Below, piece after piece: positions 1 through 8,039 of a DNA stretch of 20,201 nucleotides (positions within the stretch are counted from its first letter, which is position 1; each line of letters opens with the position of its first letter). The DNA is from Campylobacteraceae bacterium. Its GTDB lineage: Bacteria; Campylobacterota; Campylobacteria; Campylobacterales; Sulfurovaceae. Made by a program: the position numbers and the translations under genes. The notes under the pieces are model-generated. The model did not search any database and was not told the origin of the DNA. It saw only the letters and a program-made list of their open reading frames with translations. The DNA is taken from assembly GCA_026982175.1 (NCBI GenBank), contig JALSHP010000153.1:1-20201 (forward strand). Reading direction: 5' to 3'.

Positions 1-1470
1 ATGATTTCAGGAACGAAATACAGAGGAGATTTTGAAAAACGTCTCAAAGGTATCTTAACAGAGCTTCAAACAGTTGATAAAGCGATTTTATTTATAGATG
101 AAATTCACACATTGGTAGGTGCAGGAGCAACAAGTGGGGGTAGCATGGATGCTGCGAACTTACTTAAACCTGCTTTAGCTAGAGGAGAATTGAAGTGTAT
201 TGGGGCGACTACTTATGCTGAATACAGAAACTACCTTGACAAAGATAAAGCGCTTTCACGTCGTTTTTCTAAAATAGACATTGATGAGCCATCGGTTGAG
301 GATACTTTGATTATTTTAAAAGGTATTAAAGATAAATATGAAGATTATCATAAAATTACTTTTTCAGAAGAGGCGTTAAAGTCGGCGGTTGATTTGTCTG
401 TTAAATATTTACATGATAGATTTTTACCTGATAAGGCGATGGATATTATTGATGAGGTAGGTGCACACTTTATGTTACGTGGTAAAACTGATGTCACGGT
501 TAATGCTGAAGATATTGAAGCTTCAGTAGCACGTATGTTGAAACTTCCATCAACGGTTGTTTCATCTAATGATGTCACTAAACTTAAAGATATGGCAAAA
601 AATATTAAGTCTAAAATTATTGGACAAGATAAAGCCGTTGATAGTTTAGTACAAGCCATAAAACGCTCTTATGCTGGGCTAAACAAAGAGAACTCCCCAA
701 TTGGTTCGTTCCTTTTTGTCGGACCTACGGGCGTTGGTAAAACAGCACTCTCTACTGAAGTGGCAGAGAGCATGAACATTCACTTTGAACGTATTGATAT
801 GAGTGAATATATGGAAAAACATGCGATGTCACGTCTTATTGGTGCTCCTCCTGGTTATGTTGGCTATGAGCAAGGGGGACTCTTAACTGAAATGGTTAAG
901 AAGAACCCTCACATGGTGTTGTTACTTGATGAGATTGAAAAAGCACATCCTGACATTATGAACATTTTACTTCAAGTAATGGATGGTGCAAAATTAACAG
1001 ACAATAACGGCATGGTGAGTGACTTTAAAAATGTTGTGTTGATTATGACTTCAAACCTTGGAACAAAAGAAGCAAATGTTATGGGCTTCAACAAAGATGA
1101 TAGTAAAAAAACGGACAATGCCTTAAAAGACTTTTTCTCGCCAGAGTTTAGAAACCGTTTGAGTTCAGTTATTACCTTTAATCACTTGTCATTAGAGGAC
1201 ATTGAGAAGATTGTTGAGCGTGAAATGGTGAAACTCAACAAACAGATGGCTGCGAAAAATATTACGATTAAGCTTGGTAAAAAAGCCCGTACTTACATTG
1301 CACAAGAGGGTTACTCTGATGTGTTTGGAGCAAGAGAGATTGCCCGTGTGATTGACCAAAAAATCAAAGAGGCATTGACCGATGAGATTCTGTTTGGAAA
1401 ACTTAAAAAGGGTGGCACAGTTAAAGTGACCTACAAACAGGAGAAACTTGATTTTGTCTTCAACGCATGA
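1..1470 (+). CDS. clpA: ATP-dependent Clp protease ATP-binding subunit ClpA (5'-truncated)
   Basis: Hsp100/AAA+ unfoldase that feeds substrates, including N-end-rule substrates delivered by ClpS, into ClpP in the cytoplasm. The window holds the C-terminal 489 residues. The N domain and the Walker A of the first AAA module lie upstream, so the ATG at position 1 is internal (the sequence matches the ClpA 'GTKYRGDFEKR' segment). Visible parts are the D1 Walker B (ILFIDEIH, about residues 29-36), the D1 arginine region (SRRFSKI), the D2 Walker A GPTGVGKT (241-248), the D2 Walker B LLLDEIEKAHPD (about 306-317), and a VMGF loop (360-363) at the position of the ClpP-docking IGL/IGF loop, just before the FFSPEFRNRL segment. 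The loop makes ClpA more likely than ClpB or ClpC. The 3' end overlaps aat by 17-23 bases, suggesting co-transcription and translational coupling. Confidence 0.95.
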   Translation: MISGTKYRGDFEKRLKGILTELQTVDKAILFIDEIHTLVGAGATSGGSMDAANLLKPALARGELKCIGATTYAEYRNYLDKDKALSRRFSKIDIDEPSVEDTLIILKGIKDKYEDYHKITFSEEALKSAVDLSVKYLHDRFLPDKAMDIIDEVGAHFMLRGKTDVTVNAEDIEASVARMLKLPSTVVSSNDVTKLKDMAKNIKSKIIGQDKAVDSLVQAIKRSYAGLNKENSPIGSFLFVGPTGVGKTALSTEVAESMNIHFERIDMSEYMEKHAMSRLIGAPPGYVGYEQGGLLTEMVKKNPHMVLLLDEIEKAHPDIMNILLQVMDGAKLTDNNGMVSDFKNVVLIMTSNLGTKEANVMGFNKDDSKKTDNALKDFFSPEFRNRLSSVITFNHLSLEDIEKIVEREMVKLNKQMAAKNITIKLGKKARTYIAQEGYSDVFGAREIARVIDQKIKEALTDEILFGKLKKGGTVKVTYKQEKLDFVFNA

Positions 1471-2179
1471 TGATGAATATTACCTCCCACAACTCATTAA
1501 AGAGCATATTTTTCCTTCACCTAAACATACTACCCAAGAGGGTTTAGTCGCTTTTGGTGGGGATTTAAACCCCTACCGAATTTTAAAAGCCTATCAAGCG
1601 GGAATTTTTCCTTGGTTTAGTGAAGATGACCCCATCTTATGGTGGTCACCTCCCCAGCGTCTTCTTCTTTTTCCTGAAAATTTTAAAGCAAGTAAATCGT
1701 TTAAACGCATTTTACGTAACAAAGGATTTGAAGTCTATTTTGACAGAGATTTTGAATCGGTCATTAACCACTGTTCTGTTATTCCGCGTGAAGACCAAGA
1801 GGGGACATGGCTTAGTTCAGAGATGAAAAGAGCTTATATAGAACTCCATAAAATGGGCTATGCACACTCTGTTGAGACCTACTATGATGGTGAACTCGTG
1901 GGTGGACTTTATGGTATAGCATTGGGGGGTGGTTTTTTTGGAGAGTCAATGTTCTCTTTAATGTCCAATGCTTCCAAAGTTTCTCTCTTTGCATTAAGTG
2001 ATATATGTGTGAAAAGAAGTTATGATTTTATCGACTGTCAAGTGGAGACTCCTCATCTAGTAAGTTTGGGGGCAATTCTCGTAGAACGTAATGACTTTTT
2101 AGATTTATTGGAAGAGACATTAGAGAAAAATACTGACTTTGGTTCATGGAGTGACTGGAGTTGGGAGTATAGTGAATAA
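1454..2179 (+). CDS. aat: Leucyl/phenylalanyl-tRNA--protein transferase
   Basis: Transfers Leu or Phe from aminoacyl-tRNA to the N-terminal Arg or Lys of proteins, making N-end-rule degrons that ClpS-ClpA-ClpP destroys. Its place directly behind clpA therefore fits its function. About 241 residues, the normal size. Family signatures are visible: GLVAFGGDLNPYRILKAYQAGIFPWF near the N-terminus, WWSPPQR, then GGLYGIALGGGFFGESMFS and the IDCQVETPHLVSLGA region that shape the GNAT-like fold. No ATG is available. Two in-frame TTG codons exist (1448 and 1454). An AGGAGA at 1439-1444 lies only 3 bases before 1448 but 9 bases before 1454, so 1454 is preferred. The gene starts inside the end of clpA. 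Confidence 0.93.
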   Translation: MSSTHDDEYYLPQLIKEHIFPSPKHTTQEGLVAFGGDLNPYRILKAYQAGIFPWFSEDDPILWWSPPQRLLLFPENFKASKSFKRILRNKGFEVYFDRDFESVINHCSVIPREDQEGTWLSSEMKRAYIELHKMGYAHSVETYYDGELVGGLYGIALGGGFFGESMFSLMSNASKVSLFALSDICVKRSYDFIDCQVETPHLVSLGAILVERNDFLDLLEETLEKNTDFGSWSDWSWEYSE

Positions 2180-2197
2180 TATTTGGAGTATTTGGTT

Positions 2198-3193
2198 ATG
2201 GTAAACAGAGAAATTAATTTTTCGTTGTGGCTAGATTTTATAGAGAGAGACTATTTAAAAAATGAGTTTTCAAAATTGTTAGAGCAAGGAATTGTCAATG
2301 GGGCAACCTCGAACCCTGCCATTTTTGCAAATGCCATTACAACTTCACCTGCCTACAAAGAACAACTTGCTTCTTTAGCGGGGAAAACAGCCAAAGAGAA
2401 GTATGAAGCTTTAGCGATTGAAGATATTAAAACTGCTGCCCAGATGCTTAGACCGCTTTATGATGCGGGAAATGATGGCTATATTTCTATTGAAGTTGAC
2501 CCTTTTTTATGTAATGACACAGAGGGAACAATCGCAGAGGGAAAACGCCTTTTCAAAGCGATTGGTGAGCCAAATGTGATGGTCAAAGTTCCTGCAACTC
2601 AAGCAGGATATGATGCAATGACAGCCTTAATGGCTGAAGGTATTTCTGTGAATGCAACGTTGGTATTTTCTCCTAAACAAGCGACTCAATGTTTTAAAGC
2701 GATGCGAAAAGGAATTCAGCAAGGCGAAAAGTATGGTGCTTGTCGTGTTGAGGGAGTTATCTCTGTTTTTGTAAGTCGTTTTGACCGTGCCATAGATGCA
2801 GAGCTTGAAGCAGCAGGTATTGACCCTGCCAAAACAGGTATCTATAATGCTGCAAAAATTTACAACATGATAGAGGGGCATGAAGTGCCTAACATTAGAG
2901 CGTTGTTTGCCAGTACAGGTGTAAAAGGGGATGCTTTAGAACCTAACTACTACATCAAAGGGCTTATGGCTGCTCACTCTGTAAATACTGCTCCTTTAGC
3001 AACCATTGAAGCACATATTAAAACTTCAGATAATCAAGAGGCTTTACCTTTAGAGCCATCGGTGATTAACGGTTACTTTATGAATTTAGAAGACAATGGC
3101 TTTAACATGGAGAAGCTTTACAAGCAACTTCTTGATGAGGGGCTTGTCGCCTTTGAAGAGTCATTTAAGGATATGTTGGAGCAGATTAAGTAG
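2198..3193 (+). CDS. tal: Transaldolase
   Basis: Pentose-phosphate-pathway enzyme that moves a dihydroxyacetone unit between sugar phosphates through a Schiff base on lysine. The 331-residue length fits the Tal family that is also found in Campylobacter. Supporting segments are GIVNGATSNPAIFANAI near the N-terminus, the strand DGYISIEVDPF, and NVMVKVPAT, which carries the Schiff-base lysine. Further on are GISVNATLVFS and VEGVISVFVSRFDRAID, all typical of transaldolase barrels. The frame stays open to a TTG at 2183. However, GGAG at 2185-2188 stands 9 bases before the ATG at 2198, so 2198 is taken as the start. The gene follows aat by 18 bases on the same strand. It is probably transcribed with clpA-aat, although there is no clear functional link. 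Confidence 0.94.
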   Translation: MVNREINFSLWLDFIERDYLKNEFSKLLEQGIVNGATSNPAIFANAITTSPAYKEQLASLAGKTAKEKYEALAIEDIKTAAQMLRPLYDAGNDGYISIEVDPFLCNDTEGTIAEGKRLFKAIGEPNVMVKVPATQAGYDAMTALMAEGISVNATLVFSPKQATQCFKAMRKGIQQGEKYGACRVEGVISVFVSRFDRAIDAELEAAGIDPAKTGIYNAAKIYNMIEGHEVPNIRALFASTGVKGDALEPNYYIKGLMAAHSVNTAPLATIEAHIKTSDNQEALPLEPSVINGYFMNLEDNGFNMEKLYKQLLDEGLVAFEESFKDMLEQIK

Positions 3194-3239
3194 CAATTCC
3201 TCACGCTTATCCTAAGAAAATAATATAGATAAAATATTT

Positions 3240-3261
3240 GTCGGGGTAGGGATACCCCGAC
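3240..3261. terminator. Hairpin between convergent tal and arsB
   Basis: Perfect 9-bp stem: GTCGGGGTA (3240-3248) pairs with TACCCCGAC (3253-3261) around a GGGA loop. It lies between the ends of tal (+) and arsB (-). On the minus strand it is followed by an A/T-rich stretch (CAAATATTTTATC), so it may end arsB transcription and also tal. Its unusually GC-rich sequence compared with its surroundings makes a mobile palindromic repeat an alternative reading. Confidence 0.65.
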
Positions 3262-3269
3262 CTACAGGC

Positions 3270-4529
3270 TTACAAATACGCCAAACTCAACAAGACCACT
3301 AACAGCACAGGTGGGGTAATTATTAAGCCAAACTTACTGTATTGCCAAAATCCAATTTTTACGCCCTTTTGTGCTAAAACGTGCAACCAAAGTAGGGTGG
3401 CTAAACTTCCAAATGGGGTCATTTTAGGCCCTAAGTTACAACCGATGATATTTGCATAGACTAAGGCTTGGTTACTTACATCGACCAACGCAATATCCAT
3501 AATCATAATGGTAGGCATATTGTTCATAATGGCTGATAGAAATGCCGAAATAAATCCTGTACCCACAATGGCAATGGTATCTCCTCTAGTGGAGAGGTCT
3601 TGCAGTATGAGGCTTAGATAATCGGTTAATCCAGCATTTTTAAGCCCATAAACTACCACATAAAGCCCAATGCTAAACCACACTACTTGCCAAGGAGCAT
3701 TTTTTATGATGGCTTTTGCATCGACTGTTTTTAAGTAAGTGGCAATGAGTAGAAAAATAACGCCTCCACCCAAGGCAAAGAGCGACACAGGTAAACCATA
3801 GCTATCGCCAATAAAATACCCAGCAATAAGTAGGGCTAAGAAAAACCATGAAAATAAAAAGAGCGTTTTAGACTTTAAGACTTCATTTTCATCTTTGAGT
3901 AGGCTAATGTCGATTTGTTTGGGAATATCTTTTCTAAGAATGAGCCACAAAAGCCCAATGGAAACAATGACTGAAACAATAAAAGGCACAATCATTGTCG
4001 CTAAATACTCGGCAAAACCAATGTTAAAGTAGTTGGCTGTGACAATGTTGGTTAGATTAGAGAAGACAAAAGGCAAGGAAGCAGAATCAGCAATGAATCC
4101 ACCTGCTAGTAAAAAAGCTAAAATGGTTTTGGCATTGAGTTTTAAAATCTTCATTTTGGCTAAGAGAATAGGGGTTAAAATAAGGGCTGCTCCATCATTG
4201 GCAAAGAGAGCCGAGACAAATGCCCCTAAGAGTAGGGCATAGACAAACATAAGATGTCCATTACCTTTGGAGAGCTTTGCCATTTTGATGGCACACCACT
4301 CAAAAAAGCCTATTTCATCGAGTACCATAGAGAGAATGATAATACCAATAAACGCCAAAGTTGCGTCCCAAACAATGTCAAAAACAGTAAAGAGGTCATC
4401 ATAGGCGACAATGCCAAGTGCATAAGCAACGACTGCCCCAATGATGGCTGTTGTGCCTATTTGTAAGCCTTTGGGTTGCCAAATGATGAAGATGAGGGTG
4501 ATTAAAAAAACTAAACTAGCGAGTAACAT
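3270..4529 (-). CDS. arsB: Arsenite efflux permease ArsB
   Basis: Inner-membrane permease that exports arsenite or antimonite, driven by the proton gradient. The 419-residue protein is hydrophobic throughout (about 12 membrane spans) and follows the ArsB pattern closely. The N-terminus reads through IWQPKGLQIG and IVWDATLAFIGIIILS. Then come ALFANDGAALILTPI, GFIADSASLPFVFSNLTNIV, APWQVVWFSIGLYVVVYGL, IMNNMPTIMI and, near the C-terminus, LGPKMTPFGSLATLLWLHVL. This is ArsB of the ion-transporter superfamily, not the unrelated Acr3. Its ATG shares one base with the arsC stop (TAATG at 4527-4531), indicating translational coupling. No arsA or arsD is nearby, so it probably works without an ATPase. 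Confidence 0.95.
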   Translation of the reverse strand: MLLASLVFLITLIFIIWQPKGLQIGTTAIIGAVVAYALGIVAYDDLFTVFDIVWDATLAFIGIIILSMVLDEIGFFEWCAIKMAKLSKGNGHLMFVYALLLGAFVSALFANDGAALILTPILLAKMKILKLNAKTILAFLLAGGFIADSASLPFVFSNLTNIVTANYFNIGFAEYLATMIVPFIVSVIVSIGLLWLILRKDIPKQIDISLLKDENEVLKSKTLFLFSWFFLALLIAGYFIGDSYGLPVSLFALGGGVIFLLIATYLKTVDAKAIIKNAPWQVVWFSIGLYVVVYGLKNAGLTDYLSLILQDLSTRGDTIAIVGTGFISAFLSAIMNNMPTIMIMDIALVDVSNQALVYANIIGCNLGPKMTPFGSLATLLWLHVLAQKGVKIGFWQYSKFGLIITPPVLLVVLLSLAYL

Positions 4530-5191
4530 TATGGGTTTAAAACCTTTGATTTGGCTAAGGCTTTTTCTATCTCTTCTTTAGAAATATCCCCTGAGAGTTG
4601 TAAGGCGACTTCTCCATCTTTTCCCTCTACTTGCATATTGGTAATCTTTTTCTTAGTTGCATCACTCATGCATTCACAAGCACCTGTTGAACAGTTTTGT
4701 ACCATTTTAACGATCTGCTCTTTGGCAACAACACCTGTAAAGTTAATCTTTACACCTTCTGTGGTTTTAAATACACTTTTATTCATCTTCATTGATAATT
4801 CCTTTTTAATTTTAGGTAATAATTTGGTTTTGATTGCTTCATAAGTCACTTCAAATGCCTCATAAGGTTTTCCATCTGGGTCTTCAAAACCCATATGTAT
4901 TACTTTTGTCGAACCCTCAAAAATGGGGCAACTCTCTTTGGCATGGTCGCAAACAGTCACCACTAGGTCAAATGCTATATGCGCTAAAGTATCTAATGTT
5001 TTTGAATGATAGGCATCTTGCCATATCCCATGCTCTTCTAACAGACGTTTTGCATTGGGATTGACTTTCCCACTTGGTTTTACCCCTGAACTGTAGGCTT
5101 CAATACCTTCTAACTCTTTGTTAATAAGTGCTTCTGCAATAATACTTCGACAAGAGTTTCCTGTACATAAAATTAAGACATTTTGACGCAT
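4529..5191 (-). CDS. arsC: Arsenate reductase (LMW phosphatase type) with extra C-terminal domain
   Basis: Reduces arsenate to arsenite for export by ArsB. Residues 1 to about 132 are the thioredoxin-linked, low-molecular-weight-phosphatase-like ArsC. The anion-binding loop is CTGNSCRS, with nucleophile Cys9 and Arg15. The redox pair is Cys81 and Cys88 (VCDHAKESCP), and the GFEDPDGKP segment is also present. The spacing matches the C10/C82/C89 trio of the Staphylococcus pI258 enzyme. A normal enzyme of this family is about 130-140 residues, while this one has 220. The extra 80-90 residues (from about 138) look like a small alpha/beta domain holding a CSTGACEC cluster (Cys167, Cys172, Cys174). 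That cluster could bind trivalent arsenic, though this is only inference. The gene starts directly after the stop of the upstream MORN gene and overlaps arsB. Confidence 0.9.
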   Translation of the reverse strand: MRQNVLILCTGNSCRSIIAEALINKELEGIEAYSSGVKPSGKVNPNAKRLLEEHGIWQDAYHSKTLDTLAHIAFDLVVTVCDHAKESCPIFEGSTKVIHMGFEDPDGKPYEAFEVTYEAIKTKLLPKIKKELSMKMNKSVFKTTEGVKINFTGVVAKEQIVKMVQNCSTGACECMSDATKKKITNMQVEGKDGEVALQLSGDISKEEIEKALAKSKVLNP

Positions 5192-5800
5192 CTATCGCAT
5201 CCTCTCTTCTTTAGTGGCTGTTTTAGGCATGAGTCCATATTTGGCTAAATCGACCAAAATCTCTTTGCGTTTATCTTTAAGCATCTTAAGCATAACTGGG
5301 TTTCTGTCCATTTTGTACTCTTCTGTCTTAACAACTTTTTCTTCATGGTCAAAATATTTTTTGATGCCCACTTTGTAGTTATGCTTATACATCACTTCGG
5401 AATATTTAAACCCTTCCAAATCCCATTCCCAAAAAAGTCCCTCACGGCGACCTTTTTTGTAGGTAACTTGCTCACCTAATTGACCTGAATCATAATAGAC
5501 CTTTTGAACACCATCTTTTTGACCATCGGTGTAGTTAACAGTTAATTTTACTTTTCCATTGTCATGGTAAGAGGTATAGAGCCCATTTTCTTTGTCATTT
5601 TTAAAGTTTACTTCAGATTTAATAACCCCTTCTTTCTCAATATTGTACCAATAGGTCATACCGTTACGTTTGCAGTTCTCATAGTGTGACTTTTGAGCAT
5701 GGTCTTCATAGACATAAGGTTCTGGATTTTGACAGAGTAGATTATCTGCTTGTGCAATACCACTAAATAAAAGTAAGTTGATGATAATTGAATGCTTCAT
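5192..5800 (-). CDS. Exported MORN-repeat protein, first gene of the ars operon
   Basis: 202 residues. An N-terminal signal peptide (MKHSIIINLLLFSGIAQA, cut probably after residue 18) predicts export to the periplasm or outer membrane. Residues about 55-155 carry several MORN_2 (YwqK-type) repeats of the form 'NG.y..Yh.nGk.k..v.Y..G.kdG': for example NGLYTSYHDNGKVKLTVNY, DGVQKVYYDSGQLGEQVTY and EGLFWEWDLEGFKYSEVMY. The C-terminal 40 residues are charged and probably helical. Some YwqK-like proteins are labelled antitoxins in databases, but nothing here supports that role. The TAG stop abuts the arsC ATG with no gap (TAGATG), so it is almost surely co-transcribed with arsC-arsB. An AAAGGG sequence precedes the start at a suitable distance. 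Its role in arsenic handling is unknown. Confidence 0.8.
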   Translation of the reverse strand: MKHSIIINLLLFSGIAQADNLLCQNPEPYVYEDHAQKSHYENCKRNGMTYWYNIEKEGVIKSEVNFKNDKENGLYTSYHDNGKVKLTVNYTDGQKDGVQKVYYDSGQLGEQVTYKKGRREGLFWEWDLEGFKYSEVMYKHNYKVGIKKYFDHEEKVVKTEEYKMDRNPVMLKMLKDKRKEILVDLAKYGLMPKTATKEERMR

Positions 5801-5827
5801 GAGAACCCTTTAAATTTTTGATTAATC

Positions 5828-5833
5828 ATTCTA
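5828..5833 (-). promoter_or_regulatory. Putative extended -10 of the MORN-arsC-arsB operon
   Basis: Reading the minus strand, TGG-TAGAAT forms an extended -10 about 30 bases before the operon's first ATG (5800). No good -35 hexamer is visible. The region where one would lie is filled by the AGATAA repeats at 5843-5876. A single promoter with an overlapping operator is plausible but unproven. Confidence 0.4.
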
Positions 5834-5842
5834 CCATAAGTT

Positions 5843-5876
5843 AGATAAGATTTTTTATCTAAGATAAGATTTTTTA
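5843..5876. repeat. AGATAA direct/inverted repeat, candidate operator
   Basis: A 15-bp direct repeat AGATAAGATTTTTTA occurs at 5843-5857 and 5862-5876. Between the two AGATAA half-sites sits an inverted copy, so TTATCT-A-AGATAA (5855-5867) is a perfect 13-bp palindrome and AGATAA...TTATCT (5843-5860) is a second dyad. Three half-sites in alternating orientation lie between the divergent ars operon and the symporter gene. This is the layout expected of a dimeric repressor site. The regulator is not encoded in the window. Confidence 0.5.
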
Positions 5877-5886
5877 ATATACAATG

Positions 5887-5916
5887 TTACATACCAAATG
5901 TTACAGACTATATAAT
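5887..5916 (+). promoter_or_regulatory. Putative sigma70 promoter of the symporter gene
   Basis: TTACAT (5887-5892), an 18-base spacer and TATAAT (5911-5916) resemble a housekeeping promoter. The -10 ends only 5 bases before the ATG at 5922, so transcription would begin at or just inside the first codons. Another -10-like TACAAT lies at 5880-5885 and would give a normal leader. A direct repeat AATGTTACA (5883-5891 and 5897-5905) overlaps this region and could be a regulator site. Confidence 0.35.
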
Positions 5917-5927
5917 TAGGAATGAAA

Positions 5928-7376
5928 ATGAATGAACTGTTTCAAGGCATAAATGCCTTTTTTGAGAGTATCTTATTTTTTGATATTTTTTTAGGTCAAA
6001 TTGAGGGAACAACATTTCCTTTTGTGGTGGCACTCTTAATTGTTGGGGGTGTTTTTTTAACGCTGAAGATGGGGTTTGTCAATCTTCGTATGTTTGCACA
6101 TTCCTTGGCAATTGTACGCGGTAAATACAAAACCAAAGAGGACAAAGGGGTAATCTCACCTTTCCAATCTTTGGCAACAGCTCTTTCGGCAACCGTAGGT
6201 ATTGGTAACATTGCAGCTGTCTCCATTGCTATCTCTTGGGGTGGAGCAGGGGCTGCTTTTTGGATGATATTGGCAGGTTTTTTGGGAATGACATTGAAAT
6301 TCACAGAAGTTACTCTGGCTGTCAAACACCGAAAGTTTCTACCTGATGGAACAATCATGGGGGGAGGTATGGAGTATCTATCGCAGGGTTTGGCTGAAAA
6401 AAATATGCCCAAAACAGGTAAAGCCATGGCGATGGTCTTTGCTTTTTTCATGATTTTGGGGGCATTGGGGGCTGGAAATACTTTTCAAATTTCACAATCA
6501 CTTTCAGTCATGCAAGGGCAAGTTGCTTTCTTTAACGATTTCCCATGGGTCTTTGGTCTCATTATGGCTGGAATTACAGGGCTTGTGATAATTGGGGGGA
6601 TTAAACGAATTGCTACTGTGGCTGAAAAGATAGTCCCCCTTATGGTGGTTTTTTATCTGCTCATGGTCTTTTGGGTTTTAGGCACTTACTTTACCGCCAT
6701 TCCTGATGCTTTTGCGTTGATTTTTAAGGAAGCATTCTCTCCTACAGCTGTAGCAGGAGGAATGTTTGGGGCGATGATACAAGGTTTTCAAAGAGCTGTT
6801 TTCTCCAATGAAGCAGGGTTAGGTTCAGCAGGGATTGCTCACTCGGCTGCTAGAGTAAAATACCCAGTACGTCAAGGTTTGGTTTCTTTATATGAGCCAT
6901 TCATTGATACAGTTGTTGTTTGTACCATGACAGCTTTAGTGGTCATCTTGACAGGCTCTTACCTTGGAGGAACCGAAGCACTAGACGCTGCCATTGCTGC
7001 TAAACAAGGAGCTGTCATTACCTCTACTGCCTTTGGTTCGGTGGTTTCATGGTTTCCTACCATTTTAGGAGGAGCAATCTTTATGTTCGCTTTCTCAACC
7101 ATGATTTCTTGGTCATACTATGGCGAGAGAGCTTGGGTTTACTTGTTTGGGGCTAAGAGTTCCATTGTCTATAAGCTAATATTTTTAGCATTTATTGTCA
7201 TTGCGACCATCACCGACACAGGAACGATGGTTGATTTCTCTTCTATTCTATTTTTAGCCTTGGCGATACCCAACCTTTTTGGACTGATGATAATGTCAGG
7301 CGATGTAAGAGAGATGCTAAGTGATTATCTTAAAAAATTAAAGTCTGGAGAGCTAGACGCAGAAGCAATCAGGTAG
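5928..7376 (+). CDS. AGCS-family sodium:alanine/glycine symporter
   Basis: Inner-membrane carrier that takes up alanine or glycine with Na+ (alanine-or-glycine:cation symporter family). About 482 residues with many hydrophobic spans, the usual length. Family segments include FQSLATALSATVGIGNIAAV in the first third, the GGAGAAFWMILAGFLGM and TLKFTEVTLAVKHR region, and the MGGGMEYL motif. Later come GAMIQGFQRAVFSNEAGLGSA, IAHSAA, and STMISWSYYGERA near the C-terminus. The frame contains ATG codons at 5922 and 5928. AGGA at 5918-5921 touches the first but is 6 bases before the second, so 5928 (MNELFQG) is preferred. The gene stands alone, divergent from the ars operon. The substrate is inferred from the family only. 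Confidence 0.92.
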   Translation: MNELFQGINAFFESILFFDIFLGQIEGTTFPFVVALLIVGGVFLTLKMGFVNLRMFAHSLAIVRGKYKTKEDKGVISPFQSLATALSATVGIGNIAAVSIAISWGGAGAAFWMILAGFLGMTLKFTEVTLAVKHRKFLPDGTIMGGGMEYLSQGLAEKNMPKTGKAMAMVFAFFMILGALGAGNTFQISQSLSVMQGQVAFFNDFPWVFGLIMAGITGLVIIGGIKRIATVAEKIVPLMVVFYLLMVFWVLGTYFTAIPDAFALIFKEAFSPTAVAGGMFGAMIQGFQRAVFSNEAGLGSAGIAHSAARVKYPVRQGLVSLYEPFIDTVVVCTMTALVVILTGSYLGGTEALDAAIAAKQGAVITSTAFGSVVSWFPTILGGAIFMFAFSTMISWSYYGERAWVYLFGAKSSIVYKLIFLAFIVIATITDTGTMVDFSSILFLALAIPNLFGLMIMSGDVREMLSDYLKKLKSGELDAEAIR

Positions 7377-7385
7377 GGTGTCAAT

Positions 7386-7414
7386 TTATTGCACCATTAA
7401 AATTGGTGCAATAA
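7386..7414. terminator. Bidirectional terminator between symporter gene and efp
   Basis: TTATTGCACCA (7386-7396) pairs perfectly with TGGTGCAATAA (7404-7414) over 11 bp, with a 7-base loop. It fills the gap between two convergent genes. The A/T-rich ends provide short U-runs in both directions. Confidence 0.75.
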
Positions 7415-7415
7415 T

Positions 7416-7982
7416 CTATTTGGCTTTTTCTAAGTATTTACCCTCAACGGTATCAACCACAATTTTTTGACCCTCTAAAACAAAGAAAGGTACTTGAACC
7501 ACCGCTCCAGAGTCAAGTGTTGCAGGTTTTTTACCACCTTGTGAGTCCCCTTTGAAGTTTGGTGGTGTCTCAACTACGGTATAAGTAGCTGTTTGTGCAA
7601 TCTCAACAGAGATGGCTTTCCCTTTGTAAAAAAGAATATCAGCTTCCATTCCATCAATAAGAAAATCAATTACCTCTTTACCTACTTGCTCATGAAGTAG
7701 CCCAATTTGGTCGTAAGTTGTGGTATCCATAAACTGTAAAAACTCTCCATCATCATAAAGATACTGCATGGTAGTTTGCTCTAAATCAGGTACTTCAAAT
7801 TTATCCCCAGCGTGAACTGTTTTGTCAATTACTTTACCTGTTGAGAGGTTTTTAATTTTACATCTTACAAATGCCGCCCCTTTACCTGGTTTTACGTGTT
7901 GAAAATCTACTACTTTGTAAGGGTTGCTATCTAACTCTAATCTAACACCTTTTTTTAAGTCACCCATTGAAATTGTTGCCAT
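7416..7982 (-). CDS. efp: Translation elongation factor P
   Basis: Binds stalled ribosomes between the P and E sites and promotes peptide-bond formation at proline-rich stretches. The 188-residue length is standard for the three-domain (KOW, OB, C-terminal OB) protein. The N-terminal KOW-like domain ends in HVKPGKGAAFVRCKIKNL. Lys34 in the PGKG loop is the residue that carries post-translational lysylation in EF-P proteins having a Lys at this site. The C-terminal signature (ATLDSGAVVQVPFFVLEGQKIVVDT) is also clear. AGGAGT at 7991-7996 (minus strand) lies 8 bases before the ATG. A TATAAT on the minus strand (8011-8016) is a probable -10. The gene is monocistronic, between a terminator and the divergent protease gene. 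Confidence 0.97.
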   Translation of the reverse strand: MATISMGDLKKGVRLELDSNPYKVVDFQHVKPGKGAAFVRCKIKNLSTGKVIDKTVHAGDKFEVPDLEQTTMQYLYDDGEFLQFMDTTTYDQIGLLHEQVGKEVIDFLIDGMEADILFYKGKAISVEIAQTATYTVVETPPNFKGDSQGGKKPATLDSGAVVQVPFFVLEGQKIVVDTVEGKYLEKAK

Positions 7983-8010
7983 TCTATGCCACTCCTAAAT
8001 TTTTTTAGCT

Positions 8011-8016
8011 ATTATA
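8011..8016 (-). promoter_or_regulatory. Putative -10 box of efp
   Basis: Minus-strand TATAAT ends 28 bases before the efp ATG, leaving a leader that holds the AGGAGT ribosome site. The -35 region is weak (ACAATG-like at 17-base spacing). Confidence 0.5.
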
Positions 8017-8039
8017 TCCGTTGATTAATATTACATTGT

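Noticed and set aside
5996..6451. 151-codon open frame on the minus strand
   Set aside because: Lies wholly inside the symporter gene in antisense. Its composition is a mirror of a membrane protein and it has no ribosome site.
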